DNA of 31,306 bases from an uncultured Lachnobacterium sp. (GTDB lineage: Bacteria; Bacillota; Clostridia; Lachnospirales; Lachnospiraceae), in NCBI GenBank assembly GCA_900550545.1, contig URSS01000032.1, positions 1 to 31,306 on the forward strand, given 5' to 3'. Position 1 is the stretch's first letter. Each line of letters opens with the position of its first letter. Below are positions 6,689 through 14,008 of the stretch, piece after piece. The translations under genes and the position numbers were made by a program. Below the pieces are notes generated by a model. The model was not told where the DNA came from, did no database searches, and saw only the letters and a list, made by a program, of their open reading frames with translations.

Positions 6689-6952
6689 TTACAAAAGCCT
6701 GTAAATGAGAATTGCAATCAGGATTCCAATGATCCCTGCAATCGTAATTTTAATTTTCAGTCCGAATGTCAATACAAGAATTCCAAGATTAAGAACCAAC
6801 GGATCAGACAATCCGAAACTCTGTCCATAACCAAGCCAGCTTAAAAATGATACATTCGAAGTCAGCTCGCCGATAAAACCACCTAATACAATACCTGCAA
6901 GAACCAGCAGAAGTAATGTCCAATAATTTTTTGCAGCTGCACCTTTTGCCAT
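6689..6952 (-). CDS. DUF4321 small membrane protein
   Basis: The 87-residue protein begins MAKGAAAKNYW. It has a first transmembrane helix (TLLLLVLAGIVLGGFIGEL), a middle segment containing SFLSWLGYGQSFGL, and a C-terminal pair of hydrophobic stretches (LVLNLGILVLTFGLKIKI and IAGIIGILIAILIYRLL). This order, and the length under 90 residues, fit the DUF4321 family of Firmicutes, which has no known function. The start at 6952 is preferred to an ATG eight codons upstream because AGAGGGG sits at proper spacing. It converges with the patatin-like gene and is divergent from the diguanylate cyclase gene. Confidence 0.8.
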   Translation of the reverse strand: MAKGAAAKNYWTLLLLVLAGIVLGGFIGELTSNVSFLSWLGYGQSFGLSDPLVLNLGILVLTFGLKIKITIAGIIGILIAILIYRLL

Positions 6953-6980
6953 AAATAGTTCCCCTCTTTCTGTCATTTGT

Positions 6981-7009
6981 GATATAAGTGCACAGTCATT
7001 TTAACACAA
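6981..7009 (-). promoter_or_regulatory. Possible promoter of the DUF4321 gene
   Basis: On the minus strand TTGTGT (7009-7004), a 17-bp spacer and TATATC (6986-6981). It is a modest match to the sigma-A consensus, but well placed about 30 bp before the start codon. Confidence 0.4.
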
Positions 7010-7118
7010 AAAACAAAGAGGTACAATTGCTAATGAAATAGGATTGAATAACCGGTTGCTTTGTGGTAAATTAAGATTATTAATTAGAGGGTAGGTTTTG
7101 ACCAGACGGTGAGGGGAA

Positions 7119-8984
7119 ATGAAAAAAATCATACTTATTTCAGACGGTTGGCGCAGGCTGGTAACGTATGCCTGGGTAGCCGGAATTATGCGGGAAATCC
7201 GCAAACGTGACTTGGATATTGCGTTGTATCAATACAATAGCTACGGAAACTGGAGTAAAGATGCACTGCACAATATTGGGGAGTATAATATTTATAACTT
7301 GCCTGATTTTTCCGAGTATGATGGTGTTATTTTGGACTGTAGCAATATTGCAGATCAAATGCAGAAACGTAAAATTACTAACAAGTTGCATGAAACCGGA
7401 CTTCCGGTAGTTAGTATCGAGTTTGAAGAAGAGGGATTTCATTGCATCAGCATTGACAACTATGGACCAATCATAGAATTGATGCATCATATGTACGAGA
7501 AACATGATTGCCGGAGTTTTGTATTTGCGGGGGGCCCGAAGAATGCATTTGGAAGTTGTAGAAGAGCACGTGCATACAGACAATGTATTGAAGAATTTGG
7601 GCTGAAACTGGATGAAAATCCGATTCTTTATGGAGAATATGATTATAATACAGGTGTGAGATACATGCGGGAGTTTGTGGAACAAAAGCGCAAGCTGCCG
7701 GATGTCTTTGTGTGTGTAAATGACAATATAGCAACGGGAATCTGCTCAGAAGCAGAAAAATACGGATATCAGATTCCACGTGATTTTAAGGTGACCGGAT
7801 TTGATAATCTTGATAAAGCTGCTTTTTTCCGACCGCAGATCACTACGGTGTGTCTGAACCGGGAGAGAATTGGCTCTGCCTGTGTGGATATACTCTTGCG
7901 CATATGGAATGGGGAAGAAGTTCCGGCGAAAAGCTATGTGGAGTCCGAATGCGTGTATGGAGAGAGCTGTGGCTGTCCGAATAGCGGAAGGGTGGACTAC
8001 CGCGAACACATGCGGACACAGATTATCAATGAGGTTGCCAAAAATGCGGATGATGCACTTTTGGTAGAATTGGAAGCACAGATGGCGCGGCAGACGGATA
8101 TTGCAGGAATGTTTGACTGCATTATGGATTATTTTCAGAAGCTGCGTTGTGATGGCATGTATATTGTTGTGGACCGTAACCTGTTTATAGGAGATGCGGG
8201 AACGATTTTCCCAACGGAGGGCTACAATTGGGAAAACCTCATTGTCGCGACAGGATTTGAGGATCATGAGCGGATTCCAATTAAAGATGTCAATGAACTG
8301 AACCATCATCTGGAAGAAAAAGCTTCGCAGAGTGCTTATATGTTTACCCCGATTCATTTCAGGGAGCAGTCGGTTGGGTATATTATATTGAAAAATGGGC
8401 ATTTTTTATATGACAATCCATATTATTATGACATTCATTGTACGATTGTCCGGATGTTAGAGAACCGGTTCAAGCAATTACAGTTGGAACGGGCATTGGG
8501 CGAGCTGCAGGAGTTGTATAATCACGATCCGCTGACGGGAGCATACAACCGCATTGCCTACAATGAATGGATCCGCCCGGCATTTCTTGATTACAGCCGG
8601 CAGGGAATCATTTGTGCACTGGTATTTCTTGATGCAGATAATTTTAAGAGACTGAATGACACTTTTGGTCATGAATATGGTGATAAAGTATTACAGAGAA
8701 TCGTAGCTGTATTAAAGGAACAGTGCCCGGAAGGCGGTTATGTATGCCGGTATGGTGGGGATGAATTTATTACATTTTTTCCACATGCGACACCAGCCAA
8801 TACCAACGAATATGTACAGAAAGTGCAGGAACTTCTTGGTAAGGAACGGATCGAGGTAAGTATGGGAACAAAACTGACACAGCCGGGAGATGGAGAAAGC
8901 CTTGATGATTATCTTGCACTTGCCGATGAACGCATGTATCAGCAGAAACAGCAGCGTAAGGAACAATCCCATGATGCACAATAG
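7119..8984 (+). CDS. Diguanylate cyclase with LacI-like sugar-binding sensor domain
   Basis: The 621-residue protein makes cyclic di-GMP, predicted from an intact GGDEF at residues 546-550 (RYGGDEFITF) and the upstream metal/guanine motif DADNFKRLND. The N-terminal 280 residues form a periplasmic-binding-like fold as in LacI/GalR regulators (DVFVCVNDNIATGI; KVTGFDNLDKAAFFRPQITTV), but there is no helix-turn-helix. A Cys-rich joint (ESCGCP) leads to a middle region, probably GAF-like, then a short helical linker (LERALGELQELYNHDPLTGAYNR) into the cyclase. No signal peptide or membrane segment is visible, so the sensor should be cytosolic and bind a small ligand, perhaps a sugar, directly. The product-inhibition RxxD site is absent before GGDEF. 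GAGGGG lies close upstream of the ATG. Ligand unknown. Confidence 0.88.
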   Translation: MKKIILISDGWRRLVTYAWVAGIMREIRKRDLDIALYQYNSYGNWSKDALHNIGEYNIYNLPDFSEYDGVILDCSNIADQMQKRKITNKLHETGLPVVSIEFEEEGFHCISIDNYGPIIELMHHMYEKHDCRSFVFAGGPKNAFGSCRRARAYRQCIEEFGLKLDENPILYGEYDYNTGVRYMREFVEQKRKLPDVFVCVNDNIATGICSEAEKYGYQIPRDFKVTGFDNLDKAAFFRPQITTVCLNRERIGSACVDILLRIWNGEEVPAKSYVESECVYGESCGCPNSGRVDYREHMRTQIINEVAKNADDALLVELEAQMARQTDIAGMFDCIMDYFQKLRCDGMYIVVDRNLFIGDAGTIFPTEGYNWENLIVATGFEDHERIPIKDVNELNHHLEEKASQSAYMFTPIHFREQSVGYIILKNGHFLYDNPYYYDIHCTIVRMLENRFKQLQLERALGELQELYNHDPLTGAYNRIAYNEWIRPAFLDYSRQGIICALVFLDADNFKRLNDTFGHEYGDKVLQRIVAVLKEQCPEGGYVCRYGGDEFITFFPHATPANTNEYVQKVQELLGKERIEVSMGTKLTQPGDGESLDDYLALADERMYQQKQQRKEQSHDAQ

Positions 8985-8986
8985 CA

Positions 8987-9015
8987 TTGACAAACTTACA
9001 ACATAAATGTATAGT
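8987..9015 (+). promoter_or_regulatory. Consensus promoter of the rrf2-nifS-nifU-mnmA operon
   Basis: TTGACA (8987-8992), a 17-bp spacer and TATAGT (9010-9015). The -35 box starts three bases after the stop codon of the diguanylate cyclase gene, with no terminator between. An inverted repeat TTGGAT (9029-9034)/ATCCAA (9046-9051) and a TAGGAATT half-site (9023-9030) lie in the early leader and could be regulator sites. Confidence 0.8.
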
Positions 9016-9078
9016 AAATCAGTAGGAATTGGATGAATGTGGATAATCCAAGACAATAGATAGAAAAGAGATGGGATT

Positions 9079-9513
9079 ATGAAGATATCTACAAAAGGGA
9101 GGTATGCCCTGCGACTTATGCTGGATTTGGCCATGAATGATACTGGTGCGCCAATCAGTCTTAAGGATGTGGCAAAGCGTCAGGACATTTCGGACAAGTA
9201 TCTGGAACAGATTATTTCGGTATTGAATCGTGCAGGTTTTGTAAAAAGCGTGCGGGGAGCCCAGGGTGGTTACTTATTAAAGAAAGAACCGCAGGAATAT
9301 ACAGTTGGTATGATTCTTCGTCTCACTGAAGGTTCGCTTGCTCCGGTAGCGTGCCTGGATGGAGACGAAAATGATTGCGAGAGACAGGAATCTTGCGTTA
9401 CACTTATTTTATGGAAGAAAATATATGATGCGGTCAGTGGTGTTGTAGATCATACGACGCTACAGGATCTGGTAGACTGGCAGCTCGAAAAAAATGGAGA
9501 TTATGTAATATAG
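9079..9513 (+). CDS. iscR: Rrf2-family regulator, IscR-like
   Basis: The 144-residue protein begins MKISTKGRYALRLMLDLA, the standard Rrf2 winged-helix opening. The recognition region (DISDKYLEQIISVLNRAGFVKSVRGAQGGY) lies at about residues 36-65. Three cysteines at 92, 100 and 106 lie where IscR ligates its 2Fe-2S cluster, so it probably senses cluster status or oxidative stress. It opens an operon with nifS 11 bp downstream, the classical IscR arrangement, and may repress its own promoter. A close paralogue at 12475-12924 heads the suf cluster. CymR-type cysteine regulators are an alternative, but these usually lack the three cysteines. Confidence 0.85.
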   Translation: MKISTKGRYALRLMLDLAMNDTGAPISLKDVAKRQDISDKYLEQIISVLNRAGFVKSVRGAQGGYLLKKEPQEYTVGMILRLTEGSLAPVACLDGDENDCERQESCVTLILWKKIYDAVSGVVDHTTLQDLVDWQLEKNGDYVI

Positions 9514-9524
9514 GAAGGTTGATT

Positions 9525-10709
9525 ATGAGCAAATTAATTTATATGGATAATGCGGCAACAACCCAGGTTTATCCGGAAGTATTAGACACAATGATACCAT
9601 ATTTCACAGAACACTATGGTAATCCGTCTGCAATTTACAGTTTTGCAGGAGAAGCAAAGCGCGGTGTGGATCATGCCCGTGAGACGATTGCCAATGTGAT
9701 CGGTGCTAAAACAGAAGAAATTTATTTCACCGGTGGCGGAAGTGAATCGGATAACTGGGCATTGAAGGCAACTGCAGAAGCATATGCCAATAAGGGAAAG
9801 CACATTATCACGACTACCATTGAGCATCATGCGATTCTGCATACTGCGCAGTGGCTGGAGAAAAAGGGATATGAGATTACCTATGTCAATGTAGATGAAG
9901 ATGGTAAAGTAAAGCTGGACGAGCTGGAGGCAGCTATCCGTCCGGATACGATTTTGATTTCTGTTATGGCAGCAAACAATGAAATCGGTACGATTCAGCC
10001 ATTGAAGGAAATCGGAGCAATCGCAAGAAAGCATGGTGTTCTGTTCCATACAGATGCAGTACAGGCTTTTGCCCATATTCCCATCAATGTAGATGAGATG
10101 AATATTGATATGCTTTCAGCCAGTGGACACAAGATCAACGGTCCGAAGGGAATTGGTGTGATGTATATCCGCAAGGGCGTGAAAATCCTGTCCTTTATTC
10201 ATGGTGGTGCGCAGGAGAGACAGCGTCGTGCCGGAACCCACAATGTACCGGGAATCGTCGGAATTGGTAAGGCTGCAGAGATTTCTGTTGCAAACATGGA
10301 GAAAAATAATGCGTATGAGATTTCACTTCGCGATCATCTGATCGAGCGTGTATTATCTGAGATTCCATATTCCAGACTGAATGGACATCGCACCGACCGG
10401 CTTCCGAATAATGCAAATTTCTGCTTCCGGTTTATCGAAGGAGAATCTATGCTGATTCTTTTGGATCAGGCTGGAATTTGTGGAAGCAGCGGAAGTGCCT
10501 GCACATCCGGATCCTTGGATCCATCCCATGTGCTTCTGGCAATCGGATTACCTCATGAGATCGCACACGGAAGTCTGCGTCTGACAATTTCAGAGAAGAC
10601 AACCATGGAAGATATTGATTATACCGTTGATACCTTAAAGAAAATCATTGAGCGTCTGCGTAGCATGTCACCATTATACGAAGATTTTGTGCGCAAGAAC
10701 GGAAAGTAA
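9525..10709 (+). CDS. nifS: Cysteine desulfurase, NifS/IscS type
   Basis: The 394-residue PLP enzyme takes sulfur from cysteine to give alanine and an enzyme persulfide. The N-terminus YMDNAATTQ is typical of class I desulfurases. The PLP lysine is Lys203 in SASGHKINGPKG, and the persulfide Cys326 is in the flexible loop GSSGSACTSGS that marks group I (NifS/IscS) enzymes. The ATG at 9525 follows AGGAAGG; a TTG two codons earlier is less likely. It lies between the Rrf2 regulator and the scaffold gene nifU, and upstream of mnmA, so it probably supplies sulfur for both Fe-S assembly and tRNA thiolation. Confidence 0.95.
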   Translation: MSKLIYMDNAATTQVYPEVLDTMIPYFTEHYGNPSAIYSFAGEAKRGVDHARETIANVIGAKTEEIYFTGGGSESDNWALKATAEAYANKGKHIITTTIEHHAILHTAQWLEKKGYEITYVNVDEDGKVKLDELEAAIRPDTILISVMAANNEIGTIQPLKEIGAIARKHGVLFHTDAVQAFAHIPINVDEMNIDMLSASGHKINGPKGIGVMYIRKGVKILSFIHGGAQERQRRAGTHNVPGIVGIGKAAEISVANMEKNNAYEISLRDHLIERVLSEIPYSRLNGHRTDRLPNNANFCFRFIEGESMLILLDQAGICGSSGSACTSGSLDPSHVLLAIGLPHEIAHGSLRLTISEKTTMEDIDYTVDTLKKIIERLRSMSPLYEDFVRKNGK

Positions 10710-10743
10710 AATAATACCACCCCAAGAGAGGAGATATATTTAT

Positions 10744-11187
10744 ATGTACAGCGAAAAAGTAATGGATCATTTTAATAATCCACGTAACGTAGGAGAGATT
10801 GAGAACCCAAGTGGTGTAGGTACCGTTGGTAACGCGAAATGTGGCGATATCATGCGTATGTATCTGGACATCGATGATAACGGAATCATTCAGGAAGCAA
10901 AATTCAAGACTTTTGGATGTGGTGCAGCAGTTGCTACAAGCAGCATGGCAACCGAACTTGTAAAAGGCAAGACGATTCAGGAAGCTTTGCAGGTAACAAA
11001 CAAGGCAGTAATGGAAGCGCTCGACGGACTTCCACCAGTAAAGGTACATTGTTCTCTGCTTGCCGAAGAAGCAATTCATGCTGCGTTATGGGATTATGCA
11101 GAAAAGCACAATATCAAGATAGAAGGACTTGAGCGTCCGGTAAATGATATCAGTGAGAAGGAAGAAGCTCCGGAAGAAGAGTATTAA
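10744..11187 (+). CDS. nifU: Fe-S cluster scaffold protein, NifU/IscU type
   Basis: This 147-residue scaffold builds 2Fe-2S/4Fe-4S clusters with the desulfurase. The three ligand cysteines are visible: Cys33 in KCGD (with Asp35), Cys59 in FGCG and Cys103 in VHCSLLAE (with His102). This is the IscU N-terminal domain only; the C-terminal thioredoxin-like domain of full NifU is absent. The C-terminus is an acidic extension (EKEEAPEEEY). The ATG at 10744 follows GAGAGGAGA; an upstream in-frame extension would run back into nifS and is rejected. The start of mnmA follows three bases after the stop codon. Confidence 0.93.
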   Translation: MYSEKVMDHFNNPRNVGEIENPSGVGTVGNAKCGDIMRMYLDIDDNGIIQEAKFKTFGCGAAVATSSMATELVKGKTIQEALQVTNKAVMEALDGLPPVKVHCSLLAEEAIHAALWDYAEKHNIKIEGLERPVNDISEKEEAPEEEY

Positions 11188-11190
11188 TAT

Positions 11191-12267
11191 ATGAAAGAAA
11201 AAGTTGTTGTAGGTATGTCTGGAGGCGTAGATTCCTCTGTCGCTGCCTATCTTTTAAAAGAACAGGGATATGATGTCATTGGCGTAACGATGCAGATCTG
11301 GCAGGATCAGGATGTGTTCACACAGGCGCAGGAAGGCGGTTGTTGCGGATTGTCTGCGGTAGATGATGCGCGTCGTGTGGCGGATCGTTTGGAGATACCG
11401 TATTATGTGATGAATTTCAAGGCGGATTTCCAGAAAGCGGTCATTGATTATTTTGTAGATGAGTATGAAAAAGGTCGTACGCCGAATCCATGCATCGCAT
11501 GCAACCGATATGTGAAGTGGGAGTCTCTTTTACAGAGATCCCTTGAAATTGGCGCGGATTATATTGCCACAGGACATTATGCCCGCATCACGAAACTTCC
11601 AAATGGAAGATACAGCATCCGAAATTCGGTGACTGCCGCAAAAGATCAGACATACGCACTGTACAATCTGACCCAGCATCAGCTTGCACATACCCTGATG
11701 CCGGTCGGAGATTATGAAAAGCCACAGATTCGACAGATTGCAGAAGACATCGGGTTACCGGTTGCAACAAAGCATGACAGTCAGGATATTTGTTTTGTCC
11801 CGGATCATGATTATGCGGGATTTATTACCAGAGAGACGGGAAAAGAAAGTCAGCCGGGCAATTTTGTGGATGAGGAAGGAAATATACTCGGAACGCACAA
11901 GGGAATCATCCATTATACGATTGGTCAGCGCAAAGGACTTGGAATCCCGGCAAAGACACCGATCTTTGTCAAAGAGTTACGTCCCGATACGAACGAGGTC
12001 GTACTTTGCAAGTCGGAGAGCCTTTTCCGGAAGGACTGCCGGGTAAGCAATGTCAATTATATGGCAGAGGAAACACTCGATGGACCGACACCGGTCATCG
12101 GAAAGGTTCGTTATTCTCATGCAGGTGCACCATGTGTATTGTATCCGCAGCCGGATGGAACTTTGCGGGCAGAGTTTGAAGAAGCACAACGGGCGATGAC
12201 ACCTGGACAGGCAGCCGTATTTTATCGTGACGATTATGTCCTTTGTGGTGGAACGATTGAAGGATGA
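11191..12267 (+). CDS. mnmA: tRNA-specific 2-thiouridylase MnmA
   Basis: This 358-residue enzyme adds sulfur at C2 of the wobble uridine (position 34) in Lys, Glu and Gln tRNAs. The PP-loop SGGVDSS at residues 10-16 activates the base with ATP. The catalytic cysteines are expected at Cys104 (ACNRYVKW) and Cys201 (QDICFVPDHDYAGF). The C-terminal half carries the family motif HKGIIHYTIGQRKGLGIP. The length is normal. It is the last gene of the rrf2-nifS-nifU operon, only 3 bp after nifU, and a good terminator follows. The arrangement suggests NifS as direct sulfur donor, as in Bacillus, where a dedicated desulfurase sits beside mnmA. Confidence 0.95.
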   Translation: MKEKVVVGMSGGVDSSVAAYLLKEQGYDVIGVTMQIWQDQDVFTQAQEGGCCGLSAVDDARRVADRLEIPYYVMNFKADFQKAVIDYFVDEYEKGRTPNPCIACNRYVKWESLLQRSLEIGADYIATGHYARITKLPNGRYSIRNSVTAAKDQTYALYNLTQHQLAHTLMPVGDYEKPQIRQIAEDIGLPVATKHDSQDICFVPDHDYAGFITRETGKESQPGNFVDEEGNILGTHKGIIHYTIGQRKGLGIPAKTPIFVKELRPDTNEVVLCKSESLFRKDCRVSNVNYMAEETLDGPTPVIGKVRYSHAGAPCVLYPQPDGTLRAEFEEAQRAMTPGQAAVFYRDDYVLCGGTIEG

Positions 12268-12342
12268 GATGATTTAATATCTGGATTTGTTTAATTTGTA
12301 ATAGAACTTATAAAATTTAAGTTGAGACAGAAAATGAAAAGG

Positions 12343-12387
12343 ACGAGCAAAACTCAGAAAAAGGTGGAGTTTTTGCTCGTTTTTTTG
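12343..12387 (+). terminator. Intrinsic terminator of the nif/mnmA operon
   Basis: ACGAGCAAAACTC (12343-12355) pairs with GAGTTTTTGCTCGT (12367-12380), followed by a run of seven T. A strong rho-independent terminator. Confidence 0.88.
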
Positions 12388-12407
12388 TTGTATGCATAGA
12401 AAAACAT

Positions 12408-12446
12408 ATTCCCCTATTTACATAGTAGGGGAATAGGGAGTATAAT
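12408..12446 (+). promoter_or_regulatory. Promoter of the second rrf2 gene with a perfect palindromic operator
   Basis: TTTACA (12417-12422), an 18-bp spacer and a perfect TATAAT (12441-12446). A perfect 9-bp inverted repeat, ATTCCCCTA (12408-12416) and TAGGGGAAT (12426-12434) around a 9-bp centre, covers the -35 box and half of the spacer. A protein bound there would exclude RNA polymerase. The Rrf2 protein encoded 40 bp downstream is the natural candidate (autorepression), which is inferred. Confidence 0.75.
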
Positions 12447-12474
12447 CAATGCGCAAATGAGGTGGTGAAAGAAA

Positions 12475-12924
12475 ATGATGATATCAGCAAAAAGCCGGTA
12501 TGCCCTGCGTGTCATGGTTGATCTGGCGCAACGCAATACCGGAGAATTCATACCGGTAAAGGAAATTGCAGCCCGGCAGGGAATATCCCTGAAATATCTG
12601 GAAAGTATAATGACCATACTGACAAAAGGCAAAATGCTCGAGAGTGCCAGTGGCAAAGGCGGCGGTTATCGGCTCGTGCGTAAGCCATGCGAATATAAAG
12701 TAATCGAAATACTTCGGCTCATCGAAGGAAATCTCGCTCCGGTTGCCTGCCTGTGCGATGATGGTAAGAAATGCGAACGAACCACAGAATGTACCACACT
12801 TCCATTCTGGAAAGGGCTCGAGACCGTCATAAACGATTACCTGGAAAGTAACACATTGCAAGACATGATCTGTGGTGCAGACACCCGGACAGAAGGTTCT
12901 TGCGAGCATCAAAGTAAAAGTTGA
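12475..12924 (+). CDS. Rrf2-family regulator heading the suf cluster
   Basis: The 149-residue protein opens MMISAKSRYALRVMVDLAQR, with the Rrf2 winged helix and recognition segment GISLKYLESIMTILTKGKML near residues 37-56. Cysteines at 92, 100 and 106 match the cluster-ligand positions of its paralogue at 9079-9513; two more, Cys72 and Cys94, lie close by. The C-terminus is longer, with two further cysteines. AGGTGG lies upstream at 9-nt spacing. It precedes sufCBDSU and is separated from sufC by a 280-nt self-complementary element, so it probably controls the suf genes in answer to iron, oxygen or cluster status. The effector is not provable from sequence. Confidence 0.85.
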   Translation: MMISAKSRYALRVMVDLAQRNTGEFIPVKEIAARQGISLKYLESIMTILTKGKMLESASGKGGGYRLVRKPCEYKVIEILRLIEGNLAPVACLCDDGKKCERTTECTTLPFWKGLETVINDYLESNTLQDMICGADTRTEGSCEHQSKS

Positions 12925-12930
12925 GATAGA

Positions 12931-13210
12931 TTTTCAGAAGATTCATAAAGTATAGAAAATGAATGGCTGTTCTTAGGCTATGCGAATTTCTTGGAATTTA
13001 GAGACGGTTAGTATTTTATTAATACACAGTAATTCCCGTACATGGATGTACGGGAAAGGTGGAGATGAGCCAGGAAGGCGAATGGACACCGGTTACGTTA
13101 TAAGAGAACAATTAAATTTAAAATACTTACAGTCTCTTAATTACAAAGAACCTGAGCAGAGACTAAGAAAAGTCATTCATTTGTAAGAACTTAAAGGAAT
13201 CTTCTGAAAA
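12931..13210 (+). ncRNA. 280-nt self-complementary element upstream of sufC (structured RNA or MITE)
   Basis: No gene is supported in 12925-13244; instead the interval folds into one long hairpin. A perfect 14-bp stem joins 12931-12944 to 13197-13210. A second helix joins 12957-12976 to 13163-13182 (20 positions, one mismatch, one G-U) and continues through CT/AG, TGC/GCA and a tandem G-A pair. 12995-13005 pairs with 13132-13142 (10 of 11), and 13010-13018 pairs with 13119-13127 (9 of 9). The apex holds a perfect 11-bp hairpin at 13033-13056 and a purine-rich arm closed by GGTG/CACC (13058-13090) with inner GCC/GGC. GATAGA occurs on both sides (12925-12930 and 13213-13218), hinting at a target-site duplication. 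It fits no riboswitch or RNA class that I can recognise. Whether it is a regulatory RNA or an inserted element is open. Confidence 0.6.
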
Positions 13211-13244
13211 ACGATAGAAATTTTAATTTTGGGAGGAAAAACGA

Positions 13245-13991
13245 ATGTCAAAAAACAATTTATTAGAAATCAATGATCTACACGTCAACGTTGAAGATAA
13301 AGAAATCCTGCACGGAGTGAACCTTTCCGTAGGCACCGATGAAGTCCACGTCCTGATGGGACCGAACGGAACCGGAAAATCAACTTTGGGCTATGCCATC
13401 ACAGGTCACCCGCGTTACACCGTCACATCCGGAAAAATTCTTTTTGACGGCGAAGATATTACCGAGATGCCGGTCAATGAGCGTGCAAAGAAAGGCATTT
13501 TCCTTTCTTTCCAGAATCCACTCGAAGTGCCGGGCGTAACACTGAGCGCTTTTATCCGCAATGCGTTGGAGCAGAAGACTGGAAAACGTATTCGTCTGTG
13601 GGATTTTAAGAAAAAACTGACAGAGACCATGGAACTGCTTTCCATGGATGCCTCTTATGCGGAGCGTGATCTGAACGTAGGATTTTCCGGAGGAGAGAAA
13701 AAGAAAGCAGAGATCTTGCAGATGCTGATGCTTGAGCCGAAACTGGCTATTTTGGATGAAACAGATTCCGGACTGGATGTAGATGCGGTGCGTACCGTTT
13801 CCAAGGGAATCCAGCTGTATAAGGAGCGTTGCAAAGGAAGCCTTTTGATCATCACCCACAGTACAAGAATTCTGGAATCTCTGCAGGTTGATGTGACACA
13901 TGTCATGGATGAAGGAAAGATTGTCAAAAATGGAGACGCTTCTTTGGTTGATGAGATCAATGAGAACGGTTTTGAGGAATTTGAAAAATAG
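13245..13991 (+). CDS. sufC: Fe-S assembly ATPase SufC
   Basis: This 248-residue soluble ABC-type ATPase drives the SufBCD scaffold. The Walker A is GPNGTGKST at residues 39-47. The Q-loop region is LSFQNPLEVPG (about 88-97), which in SufC contacts SufB/SufD. The signature GFSGGEKKKAEILQ (146-159) and Walker B LAILDETDSGLD (167-178) are all intact. GGGAGG precedes the ATG at good spacing. It is the first gene of sufCBDSU, the order usual in Firmicutes. The 280-nt self-complementary element ends 34 bp upstream, so any regulation by that structure would act on sufC first. Confidence 0.95.
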   Translation: MSKNNLLEINDLHVNVEDKEILHGVNLSVGTDEVHVLMGPNGTGKSTLGYAITGHPRYTVTSGKILFDGEDITEMPVNERAKKGIFLSFQNPLEVPGVTLSAFIRNALEQKTGKRIRLWDFKKKLTETMELLSMDASYAERDLNVGFSGGEKKKAEILQMLMLEPKLAILDETDSGLDVDAVRTVSKGIQLYKERCKGSLLIITHSTRILESLQVDVTHVMDEGKIVKNGDASLVDEINENGFEEFEK

Positions 13992-14008
13992 AGAAAGGTG
14001 CATGCGAA

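Noticed and set aside
7746..8402. 218-codon minus-strand frame within the diguanylate cyclase gene
   Set aside because: It is a shadow of a clearly coding plus-strand gene with recognisable domains.
12980..13186. Open frame of about 68 codons inside the long-hairpin element
   Set aside because: It has no ribosome binding site and no family-like composition, and it lies wholly within pairing sequence, so the frame is a by-product of structure.
12931..13210. Assignment of the structured interval to a known class (SAM riboswitch, T-box, cobalamin, SRP, 6S, tmRNA)
   Set aside because: The defining conserved strings of these classes are not present, so I leave it unassigned.
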